Assembly: GCA_016720705.1 (NCBI GenBank)
Contig: JADKKB010000007.1
Span: forward strand, 930,001-994,000
DNA length: 64,000 nucleotides
Reading direction: 5' to 3'
Source of the DNA: Chloracidobacterium sp.
GTDB lineage: Bacteria > Acidobacteriota > Blastocatellia > Pyrinomonadales > Pyrinomonadaceae
Part shown: piece after piece, positions 59,981 to 64,000 of the stretch
Numbering within the stretch: the first letter of the stretch is position 1
Layout: every line of letters starts with the position of its first letter
The notes under the pieces: generated by a model
Seen by the model: only the letters and a program-made list of their open reading frames with translations
What the model was told of the DNA's origin: nothing
Database searches by the model: none
Made by a program: the position numbers and the translations under genes

Positions 59981-60010
59981 AGTCGGACACCCATTTACAG
60001 GTGTCCGACT
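59981..60010 (-). terminator. terminator between the exported repeat protein and rnc
   Basis: AGTCGGACACC (59981-59991) and GGTGTCCGACT (60000-60010) form a perfect 11-bp stem; leftward it is followed by TTCTTTTT. It closes the transcript of the gene ending at 60035. Confidence 0.85.
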
Positions 60011-60034
60011 CGATTATTTCGATCACTTTGTTGA

Positions 60035-61297
60035 TTAACGTGTGCCTTTTTTCTTAACTACGGGCTTTACTGCGGAGGTGGCGTTCGTGCCCTTGGCGCC
60101 GCTTTCGTTTGCAGCCATCGAGGGCTTGGCACTAACTGCCGGTTTAGCGACCGGCTTAGCATCTGTGTTTGTAACCGTCGTCGACGTCGTGGCTGTGGGC
60201 GTCGGTTCGGCATCGACGACCGGCGTCACGGCGGTTGACGGATTGGGGATCGGCTTTGCGATCGCTGCATCGACCCAAGCTTTTACGCCATCCTTCTTGT
60301 CAAAGCGTGCCTCATACAATGCCTCGATGGTCTTCATCTTGATATCTTTGTAGGCCTTAGCCGCCGGTGTGTTCGGAGCGGTATTCCAAGCCCGTGCGTA
60401 TGCATCCATCGCACGCTCAAGAGTACCGTTTAGGATGCCGATCTTATTGTTCATTGCATCCACCTTCGTCTTGATCACATCGGGTGCGTCCGAGTCCTTG
60501 ATATCCGCACGCATAGCTTTGATCTCAGCCTCAAGCTTGGCGGCTTCGTCAAAGTAGAACGAACCCATCGCATCATACGTGTTTGCATTCGTCTTGGTAT
60601 CCGATGCGGCCTGTGTCGCTTTGTAAAGGTACGGAGCGGCCTCCTTCTTGACCTTCTTATCAAATGTCAGGATGTAGCCGATCGAAAGGTTCATCCAGGC
60701 AACGGCATTTTCCTTATTGCCATAGTCAAAAGGAACTATTCCGAATGAACTGAATGTTTTGCCCGATTCAATGTCGGCGATCGCCATCTTCGCAAAGCGG
60801 ATCGTTTCGTCATTCCATTTGGTCACCGCTGTCGCCTTGGCTGTTTCGTCATAACCGATCGATCCAAGCACAAGTACTACCGGGCGATATTTGTCAGCAT
60901 CTTCTGCGAGCAGCTCTTTGCCGCTCTTGTACACTTCGTCCCAATTACTGGCCTTGATCGCGGCGTTGAACCGATTGGCGATCTCAGCCTCGCGGGCCGC
61001 CTTCTCAACTTTTGCCAAATTGGCTTCCATCTTAGGCAATGTGGTTTTCAGGTACTCCGAGAGTTCCTTCGCCGATTCGCAAGCTCCGTATTTTTCGAGA
61101 AACTGTTTACCGGTCGAGATCGCGTCCTTGCGTCCTGGTATGTCTTTCTTCGGGTAAAGTTCACGGAAACTATCGCCAAGCTTTGTTTGGCCTTCGGCGT
61201 CGCCGCACGCGTCCTGCGCGAAGTTCGCTACAGCTCCAAGGGCGATGATGGCTACCAAAAACAATGCCACACTGGTTGATCTAATAATCGTTTTCAT
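60035..61297 (-). CDS. exported helical-repeat protein with Thr/Ala/Lys-rich tail
   Basis: 420 residues. Signal peptide MKTIIRSTSVALFLVAIIALGAVANFAQ. The body (about 30-320) is alpha-helical with TPR-like pairs (NRFNAAIKASNWDEVYKSGK, AVAWMNLSIGYILTF, LYKATQAASDTKT, RAMDAYARAWNTAPNTP). The last 80 residues are low-complexity: Pro, Thr, Ala, Val and Lys (TPTATTSTTVTNTDAK, KPVVKKKGTR). It may scaffold envelope assembly; function not established. Its transcript ends at the terminator before rnc. Confidence 0.75.
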   Translation of the reverse strand: MKTIIRSTSVALFLVAIIALGAVANFAQDACGDAEGQTKLGDSFRELYPKKDIPGRKDAISTGKQFLEKYGACESAKELSEYLKTTLPKMEANLAKVEKAAREAEIANRFNAAIKASNWDEVYKSGKELLAEDADKYRPVVLVLGSIGYDETAKATAVTKWNDETIRFAKMAIADIESGKTFSSFGIVPFDYGNKENAVAWMNLSIGYILTFDKKVKKEAAPYLYKATQAASDTKTNANTYDAMGSFYFDEAAKLEAEIKAMRADIKDSDAPDVIKTKVDAMNNKIGILNGTLERAMDAYARAWNTAPNTPAAKAYKDIKMKTIEALYEARFDKKDGVKAWVDAAIAKPIPNPSTAVTPVVDAEPTPTATTSTTVTNTDAKPVAKPAVSAKPSMAANESGAKGTNATSAVKPVVKKKGTR

Positions 61298-61599
61298 TTA
61301 AGTACTTCCTCCGCCGGATATCGCTCCGGATGCTCTCAAATTCGATCTGCCGTCACCGAGTTATCGCCCTCGGTTTGGCGTGAAATCAGATGATGTGTCC
61401 GAAAAATTAGTTGCTAAATTTTCGCAATAAAAATTCGGCCCCATCACTCTTGACCGCTTTATACTTTGTGGAATAGAAAAACTAAATAATCCTTTAAGCG
61501 CCGCGTATGTGTCAAGCCAAAAGCAAACGCCGCCGACAAAAAAACGTCAAGGCGGCGAGTGCTATCCCTTTAGTCAATGCGTATAAATAGAACCACCAA
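61298..61599. other. intergenic region with weak terminator
   Basis: About 300 bp upstream of the exported helical-repeat gene. CGCCGCC (61528-61534) can pair with GGCGGCG (61551-61557), 43 bp past the stop of the transpeptidase gene, with TTTGCTTTT following leftward: a probable terminator. Otherwise no gene or RNA is visible. Confidence 0.5.
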
Positions 61600-63225
61600 C
61601 TATTGCGGCAGTTGGACGATCCTTTCGCGCTTTTTCTTTGTCGGGTCAGTTTCGGGCGTTATCACGACCGTTGGAAATATCGGCCGAGAATCGACGGTCT
61701 TTTGAACCCGCCCTTTCTGAACCGGTACCGACGTCTGTCGCGGTGCGCTCGGAACGAGAATGATGTCCCGGCCGTTCATATTGGTCGTTTCCATTCCCGT
61801 CGAACCGGCAACCGAGTCGTCTTCATCCTCTTCTGAAACGTCAACCCGAGCAGTTGCTGTATTTACAGGCGTTCGCGGTGCAATATTGAACTCCGTCTGA
61901 GCCAGATTGCGGTCGGTGCGGATGATGTTTCGGCTGAGTGCCTGGTATACCTTTCCGGCAACCGATGCAGCATACTTGCCGCGTTCGGCGGGACCGCGGG
62001 TGATCACGGCAACTGCATATTTAGGTGACTCGATCGGTGCGACGGATGCGAAAAGTCCGACCCACGAGCCCTTGTCGATACACGAACCCGTCTTGCCGGC
62101 AACGCCGAGACCGGCGTCAACGCCGCGGTGTGCCGTACCATATTCTGCCGCTCCCATCATCCCCGGTATCACGCGGCGGACGTTTTGCTGTGGAAGATCG
62201 ACATTTCCCTTAAAGAAAGTTTGGAATTTTGTCTGTTCAATTGCGTTTCGCGGGACTCGCGGCAAAACTCGGTGGCCGCCGTTCGTAATTGCCGAAACCA
62301 TCACTGCCAATTGAAGGGTCGAAACTTCGAAATCGTCTCCGTGCGAATAGATCCGAGCGTTGTTGTTACCGTACGGCAGTCTGCCGGGAGCCTCGCCATC
62401 GAGGTTGATTCCGGTCGCTTCGCCGAGACCGAGACGCTTGGCGTATTCGATCACCTTCGGGCTGCCCATCTGAACTCCCGCACGCTGAAAATAGGCATTA
62501 TCCGAAAATGCTATCGCGTCATCGAGTTTACGGCGGGTCGAGACGTTACGAACGGAACCGTCCTGTTTGTCTATGACGTTCTCATTTAGTGCCGCTACAC
62601 CGGTCACGAGCTTAACCGTCGAACACGGCCTGATCGTCGATCGTATCGCCCAATTCTGATTGACTATCGTAAGAACCTTGCCCGTTTGAGCTTCCATAAC
62701 GACGACTGAACCAGCTCTTCCGCCAAGAGCATCGATCGCTGCTCGTCGGATATTGAGGTCTTCGCCTTCGGTATTATCATTGGAGATATTTGCGATTGTT
62801 TCGGTACGCAATCCGCGTTCAAATGCGACTCGGCGTTGGCGAGCTTCGCGGGCGGCCTGTTCGCGGCGGCGTTGCTCGGCGATCGCGGCCTGACGACGTT
62901 CCTGATCGCGGCGGCGGCGTTCGGCAACTTCCTTTTTAGATTCTACTGACTTGTTTGAGCCTTTCTTGGATCTGGTGTCGGCGACGGTATCTTTTCCCTT
63001 TTTCTTATCGTTTTTGTCGGCCTTGCTCGTTTTAGAAGCATCCTTTGACTTCTTGTCGGTCTTCTTAGCAGTAGCCGATTTTTTGTCCGGCACTTTTGCG
63101 GATGCGGCTTTTTTTGATTGGGCAGCCTTTTTTTGCGCGTTTACCGTTTCGTTCGCAAAAACGAAAACGGCTAAGAGGGTTAATACCGCAGCGATGCGGA
63201 GCTTGTAGGGAAACATTGACTTCAT
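61600..63225 (-). CDS. penicillin-binding protein transpeptidase with basic low-complexity N-terminal region
   Basis: 541 residues. A signal peptide (YKLRIAAVLTLLAVFVFANETVNA) is followed by about 115 residues of Lys/Ala/Ser- then Arg/Glu/Gln-rich sequence, likely a disordered part then a coiled coil (RRRRDQERRQAAIAEQRRRE). The transpeptidase domain has SxxK at STVK (about residue 202), SxN at SDN (about 240), and KTG at KTGS (about 377). There is no dimerisation or PASTA domain, so this is a reduced class B-like PBP. A Pro/Gln-rich tail follows. Cross-links peptidoglycan in the periplasm. Confidence 0.88.
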   Translation of the reverse strand: MKSMFPYKLRIAAVLTLLAVFVFANETVNAQKKAAQSKKAASAKVPDKKSATAKKTDKKSKDASKTSKADKNDKKKGKDTVADTRSKKGSNKSVESKKEVAERRRRDQERRQAAIAEQRRREQAAREARQRRVAFERGLRTETIANISNDNTEGEDLNIRRAAIDALGGRAGSVVVMEAQTGKVLTIVNQNWAIRSTIRPCSTVKLVTGVAALNENVIDKQDGSVRNVSTRRKLDDAIAFSDNAYFQRAGVQMGSPKVIEYAKRLGLGEATGINLDGEAPGRLPYGNNNARIYSHGDDFEVSTLQLAVMVSAITNGGHRVLPRVPRNAIEQTKFQTFFKGNVDLPQQNVRRVIPGMMGAAEYGTAHRGVDAGLGVAGKTGSCIDKGSWVGLFASVAPIESPKYAVAVITRGPAERGKYAASVAGKVYQALSRNIIRTDRNLAQTEFNIAPRTPVNTATARVDVSEEDEDDSVAGSTGMETTNMNGRDIILVPSAPRQTSVPVQKGRVQKTVDSRPIFPTVVITPETDPTKKKRERIVQLPQ

Positions 63226-63410
63226 GCCTTACCTCAGATCTTAGATTTCGCCGTTGAATTGATATTTGGGGAACCTGTCCGAATGCACCGAGTAAAACTA
63301 GATCGAACAGGAATTTGCGTTCAAACCAACGATGACTATAACATTCAAGCGATGGGCACGCAAGCTCTATTAATGGTAACCATAAGCTCAGCTTACCGCA
63401 TATCCAAAAA

Positions 63411-64000
63411 ATGGGATTTTTAAACACATTCCGTGGGCGACTACTTTTGATCCTCGCGTTACTACTCGTAGCGACGCTCGGCGTGCAATATTACCTCAAT
63501 CTGCGCACGCAGCAGGACAATAGCGTACTCCGCGAGGCTCAGGAACAATCGATCGTCGCCGGCATCGCTCTCGGGTTTACGAGTATGACGTCACGGGACT
63601 TTCGGGTTCAGGACCTGATCTCGCAGCCCGACCAAACATTTTTGGATGAGGACGCTAAAAAGCGCATCCGCGACATCATCATCATCGATAACGATTGGCA
63701 GATCACCGACAGCCTTAACCCTGACCTGCTACCCTCAACGAACGACGATGATGTCGTTGTCTATAAACAACTCAGCGACCTCACCGACCTGCCGCCGCTT
63801 ATGGAAGGTGCCCGTTTGGGCGACGACATTAAACACTTCCCTAACCGCCGGGAAGCTGACGATACCGGAGCTTACGACGAAGCTCACGCGATCCCGATCG
63901 AGACTAGCAAGGGACGCTGGTATGTGATGGTCTTGCTGAACAGTGACCGTAAGGAAACGGCGTGGCGAGCGGCCCGTCCGCTGATCTTCAACCTTGGCGT
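63411..64000 (+). CDS. probable sensor histidine kinase, N-terminal part
   Basis: Runs off the right edge; 196 codons are visible from ATG 63411. A transmembrane helix near the start (LLLILALLLVATLGVQYYL) is followed by a long periplasmic segment with EQSIVAGIALGFTSMTSRDF, IRDIIIIDNDWQITDSLNP and IPIETSKGRWYVMVLLNSD. The late IDNDW..TDSLNP and RWYVMV strands are a PAS/CACHE-like sensor domain. The kinase core is not in the window, so the kinase call is inference from topology. Confidence 0.6.
   Translation, partial: MGFLNTFRGRLLLILALLLVATLGVQYYLNLRTQQDNSVLREAQEQSIVAGIALGFTSMTSRDFRVQDLISQPDQTFLDEDAKKRIRDIIIIDNDWQITDSLNPDLLPSTNDDDVVVYKQLSDLTDLPPLMEGARLGDDIKHFPNRREADDTGAYDEAHAIPIETSKGRWYVMVLLNSDRKETAWRAARPLIFNLG

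Noticed and set aside
1..64000. CRISPR arrays, insertion sequences, prophage, restriction or toxin-antitoxin systems
   Set aside because: No regularly spaced direct repeats with unique spacers, no transposase, integrase, phage structural or defence gene motifs were found on either strand.

Overview
The window reads as a chromosomal segment of a Gram-negative-type bacterium with about one gene per 1.1 kb and no phage, insertion sequence or CRISPR array. Lipid A genes (lpxK, lpxI) imply an outer membrane. The many very large secreted beta-rich proteins (CARDB, dockerin-like, delta-60, FG-GAP), the Ni-superoxide dismutase cassette, the 4Fe-4S-type PurF and the general gene style fit Acidobacteriota, probably class Blastocatellia. 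That placement is inference; no rRNA marker is present.

Layout. 1-6.7 kb: tail of a dienoyl-CoA reductase-like SDR, a secreted unknown, trpG, trpD, lpxK, an AI-2E-type permease and a small lipoprotein. 6.7-7.6 kb: AT-rich gap with a possible decayed gene. 7.6-17.4 kb: an STT3-like membrane protein, then a rightward run of an alpha/beta hydrolase, hotdog thioesterase, truA, 2Fe-2S ferredoxin, sodN, sodX, lipA, ferritin-like protein, GNAT, lpxI and a secreted M28 peptidase. 17.4-30.6 kb (leftward): rsmI, a Gly/Asn-rich exported protein, a 2,872-residue multidomain exoprotein, a subtilisin with a small upstream gene, and a DUF2085 protein. 30.6-32.2 kb: glpX and fdxA. 32.5-39.7 kb: an exopolysaccharide locus (wecB, deacetylase-GT2 fusion, FAD oxidoreductase, second deacetylase, GT-C membrane transferase) followed by a small zinc-ribbon gene and def. 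40.2-47.2 kb: trmB, rhomboid and fabG operon, a D-aminoacylase-like amidohydrolase, a murI-rph group with an unusual carrier-protein-like ORF, and a membrane-anchored unknown. 47.3-47.7 kb: tmRNA. 47.9-50.7 kb: a zinc-ribbon membrane protein and a delta-60/FG-GAP exoprotein. 50.8-54.9 kb: purF, fumarylacetoacetase, and a conserved-looking unknown separated from it by a 21-bp repeat array. 55-64 kb: lipoprotein, ruvC, an SH3-like protein, the rnc-lepB-psuG group, a secreted unknown, a penicillin-binding transpeptidase with a very basic N-terminal region, and the start of a probable sensor kinase.

Most notable: (i) an 85-residue ORF after rph that reads as an acyl carrier protein cut and rejoined at its phosphopantetheine serine, a candidate circular permutation without the attachment serine; (ii) a polysaccharide deacetylase fused to a family 2 glycosyltransferase, with Arg where a metal-binding His is usual; (iii) a giant exoprotein combining ten CARDB repeats, a dockerin-like and a cohesin-like module and a buried Cys-containing hydrophobic island; (iv) a compact sodN-sodX cassette with an intercistronic hairpin; (v) TruA and TrpD with substitutions in normally invariant motifs.
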